Of a stretch of DNA of 64,000 nt, positions 16,104-24,634 are shown piece by piece (the stretch's first letter is position 1; every line of letters starts with the position of its first letter). The stretch lies in the NCBI RefSeq assembly GCF_900110555.1, contig NZ_FOEE01000012.1, forward strand, positions 97,603 to 161,602. Reading direction: 5' to 3'. Source of the stretch: Trujillonella endophytica (GTDB lineage: Bacteria; Actinomycetota; Actinomycetes; Mycobacteriales; Geodermatophilaceae). The translations under genes and the position numbers were made by a program. The notes beneath the pieces are model-generated. The model searched no databases. It saw nothing but the letters and a program-made list of their open reading frames with translations, and was not told where the DNA came from.

Positions 16104-16625
16104 TCAGCCCATCGTCTTCTGGCCGTCCAGGGACTCCCGCAGGATGTCCGCGTGCCCGGCGTGCTGGGCGGTCTCGGCCACGATGTGGAGGAACACCCGG
16201 CGGGCCGAGCGGCGCGCACCCGGCTCGAACCACGGCGCCTCCGGCAGCGGGTGGTCGGCGTCGAGGTCGGGGAGGGTGGCGACGAGCTCGTCCGTGCGGG
16301 CGGCCACGGCGTCGTAGCCGGCCAGGACGTCGGCAAGGGTCTCGCCGGGCTCCATCCGCCACTCGGCCTCCCAGCGGGCCATTTGCTCCGGGTCGTCGGG
16401 CCCGCCCATCACCGACGGGCCGTGCTCGATGAAGTCGGCCCAGCTGCGCTCGGTGTGCGCCACGTGCTTGATCAGGGCGCCGAGGGTCAGCTCGCTGGCG
16501 GTGGTGCGCTGCCGGGCCTGCTCCTCGGTGAGCCCCTGCACGGTGTAGCGCAGGAACCAGCGGTGGGCGCGCAGCGTCTCGAGCAGGTCGGCGCGCTCGC
16601 GGGTCAGGGTGCTGGTGGTCGTCAT
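16104..16625 (-). CDS. DinB-family (DUF664-like) protein
   Basis: A 173-residue four-helix-bundle protein. Expected metal-binding histidines occur in the IKHVAHTERSW and ETAQHAGHADILRE segments, the latter being the family hallmark. DinB-like proteins include mycothiol- and bacillithiol-dependent transferases. This one could be a thiol-dependent detoxification enzyme, but no substrate can be inferred. It is divergent from the WYL regulator with a 90-base gap, a pairing that suggests the regulator controls it. Confidence 0.87.
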   Translation of the reverse strand: MTTTSTLTRERADLLETLRAHRWFLRYTVQGLTEEQARQRTTASELTLGALIKHVAHTERSWADFIEHGPSVMGGPDDPEQMARWEAEWRMEPGETLADVLAGYDAVAARTDELVATLPDLDADHPLPEAPWFEPGARRSARRVFLHIVAETAQHAGHADILRESLDGQKTMG

Positions 16626-16715
16626 GGTCGGTGCCTTCCGCGGTCGGGGTCGATGGGACCAGCCTCGCGATCATCGGTGCCAGTTGCTGACCGCAATGGC
16701 GGAGAATCTGGAATC

Positions 16716-17837
16716 GTGGCCGACACCGGGAACCGCACGCTGCGCCTGCTCTCCCTGATGCAGGACCGCCGGCACTGGGCCGGCTCGGACCTCGCCGACC
16801 GGCTGGGCGTCTCGTTGCGCACCCTGCGCCGCGACGTCGAGCGGCTGCGCGACCTCGGCTATCCGGTGGAGGCAGGCCCGGGGGTCGGCGGCGGCTACCG
16901 GCTGGCGCCCGGGGCGTCGCTGCCTCCCCTGGTGCTCGACGACGAGGAGGCGGTCGCGCTGACCGTCGGCCTGCAGGCCGCGGCGCAGGCAGCCGTCGCG
17001 GGCATGGCGGAGTCGTCGGTGCGGGCGCTGGCCAAGATCGTGCCGGTGCTGCCGCCGCGACTGCGCCGTCGCGTCGACGCGCTGGCCGCCGCCACGGCTC
17101 CGGTCCCCTGGCACGGGGGAGAGACCGCCGTCGACCCCGCCGTCCTCACGACGGTCGCGCAGGCCTGCCGGGACACCGTCCGGCTCTCGTTCGACTACAC
17201 CGCGGCGAGCGGCGAGCGCAGCGAGCGGCTGGTCGAGCCGTTCCGGCTGGTCCCGCTGCGCCGTCGCTGGTACCTCGTCGCCTACGACACCGGCCGCGGG
17301 GACTGGCGCAGCTTCCGGCTGGACCGGCTGACCGGCCCGCACGCGACCGGCGCCCGGTTCGCCCCCCGCCGGCTGCCGGCCGGTGACGCCGTCGCGTTCG
17401 TGCAGGCCGGTCTGGGTGCGCGCCCGGGGACGCCGGTGACCGCGCTGGTGGCGGCGCCGGCGGAGGACGTCCGCCGGCGGATCGGCCGGTGGGCGACCGT
17501 GACCGACGACGGCGCGGGCGGCAGCCGGGTGTCGATGGAGTCCGACGCCCTGGAGTGGGCCCTGTTCGCGCTGGGGGCGGCGGAGGCGGACTTCACCGTC
17601 GTCGAACCGCCGGAGCTGGTGGAGCGGGCGCGCGCCTGGGGCGAGCGGTTCGTCCGCGCCGCGGGCCGGCCGGTCCTGCCGGAGCACCCGTCCCCCGCGG
17701 TCAGTCCGCGAGCAGCTGCAGGAGCCGGTTCCGGTCGGGACCCGGGGGCGGAGGTGGTGGCGCCGGCGGAGGTCCGGCCAGCTTCTCGGCGATCTCCGGC
17801 CGGCCCAGCACGTCCCGCGCCGGGGCCAGGCAGTTGA
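16716..17837 (+). CDS. HTH-WYL domain transcriptional regulator (YafY-like)
   Basis: A 373-residue regulator with a GTG start (VADTGNRT). Residues 1-60 form a winged helix (LADRLGVSLRTLRRDVERLR). The WYL domain follows at about 140-320, with the signature RRRWYLVAYD and the trailing WCX-like region. The last ~45 residues are Pro/Ala-rich low complexity and are antisense to the C-terminus of the FAD oxidoreductase gene, overlapping it by 137 bases. The natural domain therefore ends near residue 328. WYL regulators sense nucleic-acid ligands or small molecules, and the likely target is the divergent DinB gene. Confidence 0.88.
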   Translation: MADTGNRTLRLLSLMQDRRHWAGSDLADRLGVSLRTLRRDVERLRDLGYPVEAGPGVGGGYRLAPGASLPPLVLDDEEAVALTVGLQAAAQAAVAGMAESSVRALAKIVPVLPPRLRRRVDALAAATAPVPWHGGETAVDPAVLTTVAQACRDTVRLSFDYTAASGERSERLVEPFRLVPLRRRWYLVAYDTGRGDWRSFRLDRLTGPHATGARFAPRRLPAGDAVAFVQAGLGARPGTPVTALVAAPAEDVRRRIGRWATVTDDGAGGSRVSMESDALEWALFALGAAEADFTVVEPPELVERARAWGERFVRAAGRPVLPEHPSPAVSPRAAAGAGSGRDPGAEVVAPAEVRPASRRSPAGPARPAPGPGS

Positions 17838-19098
17838 TGACCTCGACCATCGCCCGGAAGACGTCGGCGTCCTGCATCCCGACGGCCTGCACGGTGCTCC
17901 AGACCGGGTCGGCCTGCGGCGGCGGCGTCCCCTCGGCGCACGCCCGCATCTCGGCGACGCGGAACCGGTCGTTGGCCACCTGCGACCGGTAGAGGTACTC
18001 GACCCCGGCCCGGATGCCCTCGTCGAAGGCCGTGGCAAGCGTGGCCGGGTCGCCGAGGTGGGCCGCGACCACGGTTCTCAGCAGCTGGGCCTGCACGAGC
18101 CCCACGCTCAGGCCGCGCCCGGCGGAGGGGTTCGTGCACGCCCAGGCGTCGCCGACGGCGAGGTAGCCGGTGACGATCGGGTCGCCGTCCACGACCAGGC
18201 TCCGGTGGCAGTCGAGGATCCCGGCCATCGCCAGGACGCCGTCCAGCGGGGCCCCGTCCAGCCAGTGGGCCTGCAGCGGGAGGGCGGAGACGACGCGGGT
18301 GAAGGCGTCGGGCGAGCGCAACTGCTTGAGCGGGGCGTCGCCGGAGAGCCCGAACAGCGTCACCGACCAGGTGTCGTTGTCGCCGTCGAGGGTGAGCACG
18401 GAGATGCTGCCCGCCGGCATGAGCGTCGGGCCCATCCGCGGCGGCCGCCGCGGGCCGGTGAAATACCGGGTGTAGTAGACGAAGCCGCGGTCCTCGGCCT
18501 CCACCTCCGGTGGCCGCGCGCCGATGCCCGTCAGCCAGTCTGCGGCGGGCGTGCGCCGGCCGGTCGCGTCGACCACGAGGTCGGCGGGCAGCTCGTCGCC
18601 GGTCGTCGTCCGCACGCCGGTCACGTGCGGCACCCCGGCGACGGCGGACGGGCCCGCGACCAGGCCGGCCACGCGCACCCCGCGGCGCACGGTGAGGCCG
18701 GGTTGCTCCGCCGCGGCCGTCGCCACCACGGACTCGACCACCGGACGGCGGCCGGTGATGAAACGCAGCCGTTCGTCGCCGGGGCGGGGCGCGCGGTCGG
18801 CGATCGACGGGGGCAGCGGGTCCAGGAAGTCCACCCACACGCACCCCGCGGCGAGCAGCCGGTCGGTGAGGCCGGGCAGCTCCCGGTCGGCGACCTCGCG
18901 GAAGCGGGCGAAGAGGTTGTGCGGCTGGCGGAACTGGGCCACGCCGCGCCGCCGCCACGCCGCCCACGCCTCGTCCGGGGTCACGGGCGCGCCGTCGGGG
19001 TCGCCCTCCAGGACGGTCACCTCATGGCCGTCGCGGGCGAGCATCATCCCCGCGCACAGCCCGATGACGCTGCCCCCGCAGATCACGATCCCGGCCAT
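17701..19098 (-). CDS. FAD-dependent oxidoreductase (halogenase/monooxygenase-like)
   Basis: A 465-residue flavoprotein. The N-terminal FAD motif is GGSVIGLCAGMML, a variant GxGxxG whose first glycine pair is GG-S. A second flavin site (VGDAWACTNPSAGRGLSVGL, about 325-345) contains the GD motif of class A monooxygenases. Tryptophan-halogenase and geranylgeranyl-reductase-like proteins share this layout, but the halogenase WxWxIP motif is not seen. The C-terminus is a proline run followed by DRNRLLQLLAD, which lies antisense to the WYL gene end. No operon partner is evident. Confidence 0.82.
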   Translation of the reverse strand: MAGIVICGGSVIGLCAGMMLARDGHEVTVLEGDPDGAPVTPDEAWAAWRRRGVAQFRQPHNLFARFREVADRELPGLTDRLLAAGCVWVDFLDPLPPSIADRAPRPGDERLRFITGRRPVVESVVATAAAEQPGLTVRRGVRVAGLVAGPSAVAGVPHVTGVRTTTGDELPADLVVDATGRRTPAADWLTGIGARPPEVEAEDRGFVYYTRYFTGPRRPPRMGPTLMPAGSISVLTLDGDNDTWSVTLFGLSGDAPLKQLRSPDAFTRVVSALPLQAHWLDGAPLDGVLAMAGILDCHRSLVVDGDPIVTGYLAVGDAWACTNPSAGRGLSVGLVQAQLLRTVVAAHLGDPATLATAFDEGIRAGVEYLYRSQVANDRFRVAEMRACAEGTPPPQADPVWSTVQAVGMQDADVFRAMVEVINCLAPARDVLGRPEIAEKLAGPPPAPPPPPPGPDRNRLLQLLAD

Positions 19099-19153
19099 GT
19101 CCGACCTCCCCGGACCCCGTGGCGTGCTGCCACGGTGCCGGGCTCCCGACGGG

Positions 19154-19183
19154 GCCGGACAGGGCCCTTCGGCTCTGTCCGGC
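19154..19183 (-). terminator. Hairpin terminator downstream of the diguanylate cyclase gene
   Basis: GCCGGACAG (19154-19162) pairs with CTGTCCGGC (19175-19183), and inner GGCC/GGCT bases extend the stem to about 13 pairs with one G-U. The loop is CTTC. It lies 2 bases past the minus-strand stop. Confidence 0.6.
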
Positions 19184-19185
19184 GA

Positions 19186-20112
19186 TCAGGCCGTGCGGGC
19201 GCGCTTGGCCCGGTAGAGCTCCGCGTCGGCACGCCGGAGCAGGTCGTCGACGGTGTCGCCGGGGCGGACGGTGGCGGTGCCCACCGACCAGGACGCGGGG
19301 TGGACGGCGTGCAGCCGGGCGAGCAGCTCGCGGCCGGCGGCGGCGTCGGTGCCGGGCAGGCAGAGCACGAACTCGTCACCGCCGTGCCGGCCGAGCAGGT
19401 CGGCGCCGCGCAGCTCCCGGCTCCAGGCCAGCGCCAGCGAGCGCAGCAGGTCGTCGCCGGCGGAGTGGCCGTCCTCGTCGTTGACGGCCTTGAAGTGGTC
19501 CAGGTCCAGGACGGCGACGGTGAGCGGCTCACCGCTGCGCTGCGCGTGCGCCAGGTCGCGCGCCGCCTCCGCGCCCCAGCTGCGGCGGTTGGCGACGCCC
19601 GTCAGGGGATCGGTGCCGGCGGCGTGCCGCAGCTGGGCGGACATGCGCAGCTGCGCCTCGCTCAGCACGACCACCGTGGTCACCGTGGTCAGCCAGGGCG
19701 CGGCGAGCCCGGCCGGCACGGAGGCGACGGCGCCCGCGGTCGCCCAGGTGAGCAGGAGCGCGACGTGGGTGCGGGCCGCCCGCGGGGGCAGGAAGTGGCC
19801 GGTGAAGACGCCGACGGCGACCATGGCCGGGCCGAGGCCGACGACGCCCGCGGCGGTGACGGACTGCCAGGCGAGCGCGCCGACGAGCGCGCTCACGGTG
19901 CCCAGCGCGAGGTGCACGCCCGGGTCGGGGAGGTCCGCCCGGCGGAGCCACAGCAGCGCCGAGGCGCCGACGCCGACGACGGCGAGGACCGCGAGCAGGG
20001 CGACGGGGGAGTGCGGGTGCATCGGCCAGAGCGCGCCGACGGCGCACAGCAGACCGCTCACGCCGTAGAGCAGCGCGAGCAGGCCCACGCCCGTGGCCCG
20101 GTCTCCGTGCAC
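19186..20112 (-). CDS. Membrane diguanylate cyclase (GGDEF)
   Basis: A 308-residue protein starting at GTG behind AGGAGAAGGAC. Residues 1-150 hold about six hydrophobic helices forming a membrane sensor. Residues 160-308 are a GGDEF domain, with DPLTGVANRRSW at its start, an intact active site GGDEF at 244-248 and an RGAD sequence at 235-238 that fits the inhibitory RxxD site. It should make cyclic di-GMP from two GTP and be feedback-inhibited. No EAL domain is present. It lies downstream of the HtrA-like protease gene on the same strand with a 104-base gap. Confidence 0.92.
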   Translation of the reverse strand: MHGDRATGVGLLALLYGVSGLLCAVGALWPMHPHSPVALLAVLAVVGVGASALLWLRRADLPDPGVHLALGTVSALVGALAWQSVTAAGVVGLGPAMVAVGVFTGHFLPPRAARTHVALLLTWATAGAVASVPAGLAAPWLTTVTTVVVLSEAQLRMSAQLRHAAGTDPLTGVANRRSWGAEAARDLAHAQRSGEPLTVAVLDLDHFKAVNDEDGHSAGDDLLRSLALAWSRELRGADLLGRHGGDEFVLCLPGTDAAAGRELLARLHAVHPASWSVGTATVRPGDTVDDLLRRADAELYRAKRARTA

Positions 20113-20216
20113 GTCCTTCTCCTGTCGTCCCGGACAGCATCGGCCGGGACGGGGAGGTGCTGCACCACGAGCGGCCCGACCAACCCCCACGGGGTGAGCC
20201 GGGACCGATCCCCGGT

Positions 20217-21152
20217 TCAGCCGGTGAGCTCCGTGGGGACGGCGACGACGTCGACCATGGCGCCGTTGCGGTGCACGGTGACGGGCAGGGGGACGCCGAC
20301 GGCCTCGGCGAACAGCAGGCGCTGCAGACTCTGCGCCTCGGCCACCGGCGCGCGGCCGGCCTCGAGCACGAGATCGCCGGCGTGCAGCCCGGCCCGGTCC
20401 GCGGGGGAGCCCGGGACGACGTCGAGCACGCGCAGCCCCCGGCGGCGGCCGGTCCGGGCGGCGAGCTCCGCCGGCAGCGGTGCCGGGCTGCTGACGAGGC
20501 CCAGGTAGGCCCGCCGCACACGCCCGTCGGCGACCAGGGTCGCGACGATCCGCCGCGTCGTCTCGTTGACCGGCACGGCGAGGCCCAGCCCCCACCCGGC
20601 GACCGCGGTGTTGATGCCGACCACCCGGCCGGCGGAGTCGGCCAGGGCGCCCCCGGAGTTGCCGGGGTTGAGCGCGGCGTCGGTCTGGATGACGTCCTCC
20701 ACCACCCGCGCCGCCCGGCCGTCCCGGGTGGGCAGCGAGCGACCCAGGCCGCTGACCACCCCCGCGGTCACCGAGCCGGCGAGGCCGAGCGGGTTGCCGA
20801 CCGCGACGACGAGCTGGCCCACCCGCAGGCCGGCCGCGTCGCCGAGCTCGGCGGGGGCGGGCACCGCGGCGCGGGCGCGGACCACGGCGAGGTCGGACAG
20901 CGGGTCGACGCCGACGACGTCCACCTCGCTCTCCGAGCCGTCGGAGAACAGCGCGAGGGCCGTGCGCCCCTGCCCCACCACGTGGGCGTTGGTGACGAGC
21001 AGCCGATCGCCCGGGACCACCACCGCCGAGCCCGCGCCGCCGCGACCGCGGGGTCCGGGGACCAGCAGGGCGGCGACGTGCGGGGCCAGCTCGGCGGCGA
21101 CGGCGGTGACCGTGGCCGAGTACGCGTCGAGTGCGGTGGTGTCCGGGTCCAC
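20217..21152 (-). CDS. HtrA/S1C-type serine protease with PDZ domain, no signal peptide
   Basis: A 311-residue trypsin-like protease. The triad is visible as H57 (TNAHVV), D87 (SDLAVV) and S166 (NPGNSGGAL). A PDZ domain occupies roughly residues 215-311 (RRGLRVLDVVPGSPADRAGLHAGDLV). Most actinobacterial HtrA proteins have a membrane anchor or a signal sequence, but this one starts directly with an acidic soluble segment, so it appears cytosolic unless the start lies further upstream. It begins at GTG. It lies 111 bases downstream of the NDH-2 gene on the same strand. Confidence 0.9.
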   Translation of the reverse strand: MDPDTTALDAYSATVTAVAAELAPHVAALLVPGPRGRGGAGSAVVVPGDRLLVTNAHVVGQGRTALALFSDGSESEVDVVGVDPLSDLAVVRARAAVPAPAELGDAAGLRVGQLVVAVGNPLGLAGSVTAGVVSGLGRSLPTRDGRAARVVEDVIQTDAALNPGNSGGALADSAGRVVGINTAVAGWGLGLAVPVNETTRRIVATLVADGRVRRAYLGLVSSPAPLPAELAARTGRRRGLRVLDVVPGSPADRAGLHAGDLVLEAGRAPVAEAQSLQRLLFAEAVGVPLPVTVHRNGAMVDVVAVPTELTG

Positions 21153-21263
21153 GGCGGCCTCCGGGTCGATTACGTGCTTACGACCTCCAGTGAACGCCGC
21201 TTCCGAGCTTTCGCGCCGCCGCTCCGCCGAGGGCGAACACGAGGTCTCGGGGCGGGGGACCGC

Positions 21264-22706
21264 TCAGGCGGACCGGCGCGCCGTGGCGTCGTCCGGGCCG
21301 GCTGCGGCCGGCTTCTTGCTGCCACCGGTCTTGGCGACCGAGAAGTCCGGCCCCAGCTGCTCCAGTGCCAGCCGGCCGTAGACCTGCTGCTGCGTGGCCA
21401 CCCGCTGCGAGCGTCCGCGCCCCAGGAAGCTGATCAGCCAGTGGAAGACCGTCGTGATGCGGCTCTTGAAGCCGACGATGTACATGAGGTGCACGACGAG
21501 CCACAGCACCCAGGCGATGAAGCCCTCGAACTTGAACCGGCCGATGTCGGCGACCGCGGAGAACCGGGAGATCGTCGCCATCGAGCCCTTGTCGAAGTAG
21601 CGGAACGGCGGCTGCGCCGGCTTGCCCGAGAGGCGGCCGACGATGGACTTCGCCGCGTACCGGCCGCCCTGGATGGCGACCTGCGCGACGCCGGGCAGCT
21701 TGTCCAGCGCCATCATGTCGCCGACGACGTGGACCTCGGGGTGGCCGGGCAGCGTGAGGTCGGGCAGCACCGCGATGCGGCCGGCGCGGTCGACCTCGGC
21801 CCCGGACTGCTCGCCGAGCACCCGGCCCAGCTCGGAGGCCTGCACGCCCGCGGCCCAGATCTTCGTGGCGGCGGGGATCCGGCGGATCACGCCGTCGGGG
21901 TCCTTCACCTCGAGGCCGTCGGCGTCGACGTCGGTGACCATGGCGCCCAGCTGCACCTCCACGCCCATGCCGTTGAGCTGGCGGCGGGCGCGGTCGCCCA
22001 GCTTCTCGCCGAAGGAGGGCAGCACCTGGGGCGCGGCGTCCAGCAGGACGATCCGCGCCTGCGAGGTGTCGATGTTGCGGAAGTCCTTGCGCAGCGTGCG
22101 GCGGGCGAGCTCGGCGATCTGGCCGGCCATCTCCACGCCGGTGGGGCCCGCGCCGACGACGACGAAGGTCATCAGCCGGTCGATCTCCCGCTGCGAGGTG
22201 GCGATCTCGGCCAGCTCGAAGGCGCCGAAGATCCGGCCGCGCAGCTCGAGCGCGTCGTCGATGCTCTTCATGCCGGGGGCGAACTCGGCGAAGTGGTCGT
22301 TGCCGAAGTAGGACTGGCCGGCGCCGGCGGCGACGATCAGCTCGTCGTAGGGGTGCACGGTGGTGCGGCCCAGCACCGTGGAGGTCACCGTCCGGGCCGC
22401 CAGGTCGATCCCGGTGACCTCGCCGAGCACCACGCGGGCGTTGCGCTGCCCGCGCAGGATCTCGCGCGTGGCCGGGGCGATCTCGCCCTCCGACAGGATC
22501 CCGGTGGCCACCTGGTACAGCAGCGGCTGGAAGAGGTGGTGGCTGGTCTTGGCGACGACGGTCACGTCGACCGGAGCGCGCTTGAGCGCCTTGGCGGCGA
22601 ACAGGCCGCCGAACCCCGAGCCGACGATGACGACGCGGGGTCGGCCGGACGTGCTGGTCGCCGCGGCGGTGTGGTCCGCGGAGCTGGCCTCTGGTGATGT
22701 CGTCAT
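21264..22706 (-). CDS. ndh: Type II NADH dehydrogenase (NDH-2)
   Basis: A 480-residue flavoprotein. The FAD motif GSGFGG sits at 29-34 after a disordered 20-residue N-terminus. The NADH motif VVGAGPTGVEMAGQ is in the middle, and the quinone-site segment AIQGGRYAAKSI follows near residue 348. A C-terminal amphipathic and hydrophobic stretch (FIAWVLWLVVHLMYIVGF) would hold it on the inner membrane. It transfers electrons from NADH to menaquinone without proton pumping. The basic C-terminal tail is longer than in E. coli Ndh but typical of actinobacteria. Start ATG 22706. Confidence 0.94.
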   Translation of the reverse strand: MTTSPEASSADHTAAATSTSGRPRVVIVGSGFGGLFAAKALKRAPVDVTVVAKTSHHLFQPLLYQVATGILSEGEIAPATREILRGQRNARVVLGEVTGIDLAARTVTSTVLGRTTVHPYDELIVAAGAGQSYFGNDHFAEFAPGMKSIDDALELRGRIFGAFELAEIATSQREIDRLMTFVVVGAGPTGVEMAGQIAELARRTLRKDFRNIDTSQARIVLLDAAPQVLPSFGEKLGDRARRQLNGMGVEVQLGAMVTDVDADGLEVKDPDGVIRRIPAATKIWAAGVQASELGRVLGEQSGAEVDRAGRIAVLPDLTLPGHPEVHVVGDMMALDKLPGVAQVAIQGGRYAAKSIVGRLSGKPAQPPFRYFDKGSMATISRFSAVADIGRFKFEGFIAWVLWLVVHLMYIVGFKSRITTVFHWLISFLGRGRSQRVATQQQVYGRLALEQLGPDFSVAKTGGSKKPAAAGPDDATARRSA

Positions 22707-22936
22707 GGCGACTCCATCCTCCCACTCGAACTGGGGCGACGTCCGCCACCGACCGGGGCGACTCGGGTCACGGTGGACTCCTACCCCGCCCGCGGTCCCT
22801 CACGCGGGTGTGTCCGGGATCTCGCCGGATCGCGCCCGGCCAGGGCCCCCGGTGGACCGGCGGGATGTGTGCTCCCCGAGTGGTCCCCGTCGTGCTGGCG
22901 GACGTGGCTCGCGGACCCAGCGGACGGCAGCGGAGG

Positions 22937-23371
22937 TCAGGCCCGGCGGCGGGAGAGGGTCAGGACGGCGAGCACGGTGAGCACCACCAGCGCGGCCACC
23001 TCGACGACGACCGTCTCGCCCCACAGGTCCGCCGCGGGGGACTCGACGAAGTCGAACAGGCCGGGGGCCCGGCCGAACAGCTCCACGCTGGACAGCAGGA
23101 TCGCCGCCAGCGACCCGGCCGCGAACAGCGCGCCCAGGACCGCCGCGGCGGGCAGGATCCGCGGCGGGGCGACCACGAGGAGCAGCGCGCCGGCGAAGCC
23201 GACGACGGCCTGGAGCAGGAACGCCGGGCCGATCACGTCGATGGAGTCGTAGCCGTCCTGCCAGAGGTACAGGTGGATGCCGGCGATCGCGGCCAGCAGC
23301 GCGGCGCCGGCCAGCCGCAGCAGCGCGGTCGCGGTGCCGCCGCCCCGCTTCTGCGCGAGGGTCTCGGTCAT
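22937..23371 (-). CDS. Four-helix membrane protein
   Basis: A 144-residue protein with about four membrane spans (AGAALLAAIAGIHLYLW, FLLQAVVGFAGALLLVV, AAAVLGALFAAGSLAAILL, VVVEVAALVVLTVLAVLTL). The pattern IAGIHLYLW is common in actinobacterial small membrane proteins encoded beside cupredoxin lipoproteins. Its start overlaps the cupredoxin gene stop by 4 bases, so they are translated together. No function can be assigned. Confidence 0.75.
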   Translation of the reverse strand: MTETLAQKRGGGTATALLRLAGAALLAAIAGIHLYLWQDGYDSIDVIGPAFLLQAVVGFAGALLLVVAPPRILPAAAVLGALFAAGSLAAILLSSVELFGRAPGLFDFVESPAADLWGETVVVEVAALVVLTVLAVLTLSRRRA

Positions 23372-23871
23372 GTGACGGTCACCGTCACCTCCATGCCCAT
23401 GGCGCGGTGGTTGCCGACCGAGCAGTAGAAGACGTACTCGCCGGGCTCCAGCGTGACGGTGAGCGAGGTCGTCTGGCCGGGGCCGATCGTGTCGGTGCCG
23501 CCGACGTCGGCACCGTCGCGCTCCACCACGAGGTCGTGGGTGCCGCTGCCCTCGTTGGTCAGCTCGATCGTGTAGTCGCCGGCCGCGATCTCGGTGGACG
23601 GCAGCTCGAAGTCGAAGTCGACGGAGGTGACGGCGAGGGTGCCCGCGGGCTGCTCCTCCGAGCCGCTCTGCGTCGCGCCGCCGCCGGGTGCACCGCTCGC
23701 GGTCTCGCTCGCGCTCGTCGACGCGGCGGAGGTGCTGCTCTCGGACGCGGCGGAGCCGCCGTCGTCGTCGTCGTCCCCGCCGCCGCAGGCGGCCAGCAGG
23801 CCGAGGGCGGCGGCGAGGATGCCGGCCCGCACGCGGCGGACTCGAGGGGTGGAACCGGTCGGACGGGTCAC
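23368..23871 (-). CDS. Cupredoxin-domain lipoprotein
   Basis: A 167-residue secreted lipoprotein. The signal peptide ends in the lipobox LAAC with C29, followed by a Gly/Asp then Ser/Thr-rich linker to about residue 75. The C-terminal domain is a plastocyanin-like fold with candidate type I copper ligands H112 (GTHDL), C150, H155 and M158 or M160 (FYCSVGNHRAMGM). It would sit on the outer face of the membrane and carry electrons or bind copper. GTG start with GAGGAGG ahead. It is co-translated with the downstream four-helix protein and precedes the NDH-2 gene. Confidence 0.88.
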   Translation of the reverse strand: MTRPTGSTPRVRRVRAGILAAALGLLAACGGGDDDDDGGSAASESSTSAASTSASETASGAPGGGATQSGSEEQPAGTLAVTSVDFDFELPSTEIAAGDYTIELTNEGSGTHDLVVERDGADVGGTDTIGPGQTTSLTVTLEPGEYVFYCSVGNHRAMGMEVTVTVT

Positions 23872-24005
23872 GGGGGCCTCCTCGCGTGCCAGAGCGGCGC
23901 CGGGCAGCGCCCCTCCACCGCGATCCTGCAACCTTGAAGCAGTTCCCGGAACCCTCGTCCAGGGATCTCCCAGGCAACCGTGACCTCGGGGAGGCCGGGG
24001 GCGGG

Positions 24006-24518
24006 TCAGGCCGCGCGGGCGGCCCGGCGCGCCTCGCGGGCGGCCTGCTTGGCCTGCCTGTCCGCGTACCGGCGGGCCTTCTTCACCGTCACCCGCGGGG
24101 TGCGGTCGACCACGCCGCGGGTCATCAGCCCGACGCCGATGCCGAGCAGCCAGACGTCCTTGGCGACGGCCAGCCCCTCCGGGGTCGGCGCGAGGCTGCC
24201 CTCCTTCCGCATGCCCGGCGTCTTCAGGTAGAGGCCGAGCAGGCCGCCGGAGAAGCCGGTGAGCAGCGCGCCCGCGACGAACGTGGGCACGAAGGGGGTG
24301 AGCAGCGCGGCGCCGATGCCGATCTCGGTGGCCGCCAGGCCCTTGGCGAACTGCTCCGGGGCGATCCCCTTCAGGAAGGGGTAGGTGCCCGACGCGAAGC
24401 CGTGCAGCCCGGCCGCGGCCTCCGCGTCGGCCCCGCGCTTGCCGAGGCCGCTGTTGAGGATGAACGCGCCGGCGGACAGCCGCGGGCCGATCTCGGCCAG
24501 GGTGATGGGCAGACCCAT
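24006..24518 (-). CDS. DoxX-like membrane protein
   Basis: A 170-residue protein with about four hydrophobic segments and a strongly basic C-terminus (KKARRYADRQAKQAAREARR). The segments FAKGLAATEIGIGAALLTPFVP and VAGALLTGFSGGLLGLYL fit the DoxX/DUF417-like topology. DoxX-family proteins are small membrane proteins of uncertain redox-related role. It lies 134 bases upstream of the cupredoxin gene on the same strand and may be in its operon. Confidence 0.65.
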   Translation of the reverse strand: MGLPITLAEIGPRLSAGAFILNSGLGKRGADAEAAAGLHGFASGTYPFLKGIAPEQFAKGLAATEIGIGAALLTPFVPTFVAGALLTGFSGGLLGLYLKTPGMRKEGSLAPTPEGLAVAKDVWLLGIGVGLMTRGVVDRTPRVTVKKARRYADRQAKQAAREARRAARAA

Positions 24519-24595
24519 GGGGACACCTCGTTCGTCGCAGGGGAGGGCCGGCCGGCCCCGGTCGCCCGGTCCAGTGCCCTCCCCGGCGCGGGTCA

Positions 24596-24622
24596 ACCCT
24601 CCGGCGCCGGGCGCCGGAGGGT
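24596..24622 (-). terminator. Hairpin terminator downstream of the DEAD-box helicase gene
   Basis: ACCCTCCGGCG pairs with CGCCGGAGGGT within 24596-24622, leaving a short GC loop. It begins 13 bases beyond the minus-strand stop of the helicase gene. Confidence 0.65.
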
Positions 24623-24634
24623 CGACCCGATCGG

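Noticed and set aside
17701..19098. Tryptophan halogenase assignment for the FAD oxidoreductase
   Set aside because: The FAD motifs fit the wider family, but the WxWxIP halogenase motif is missing.
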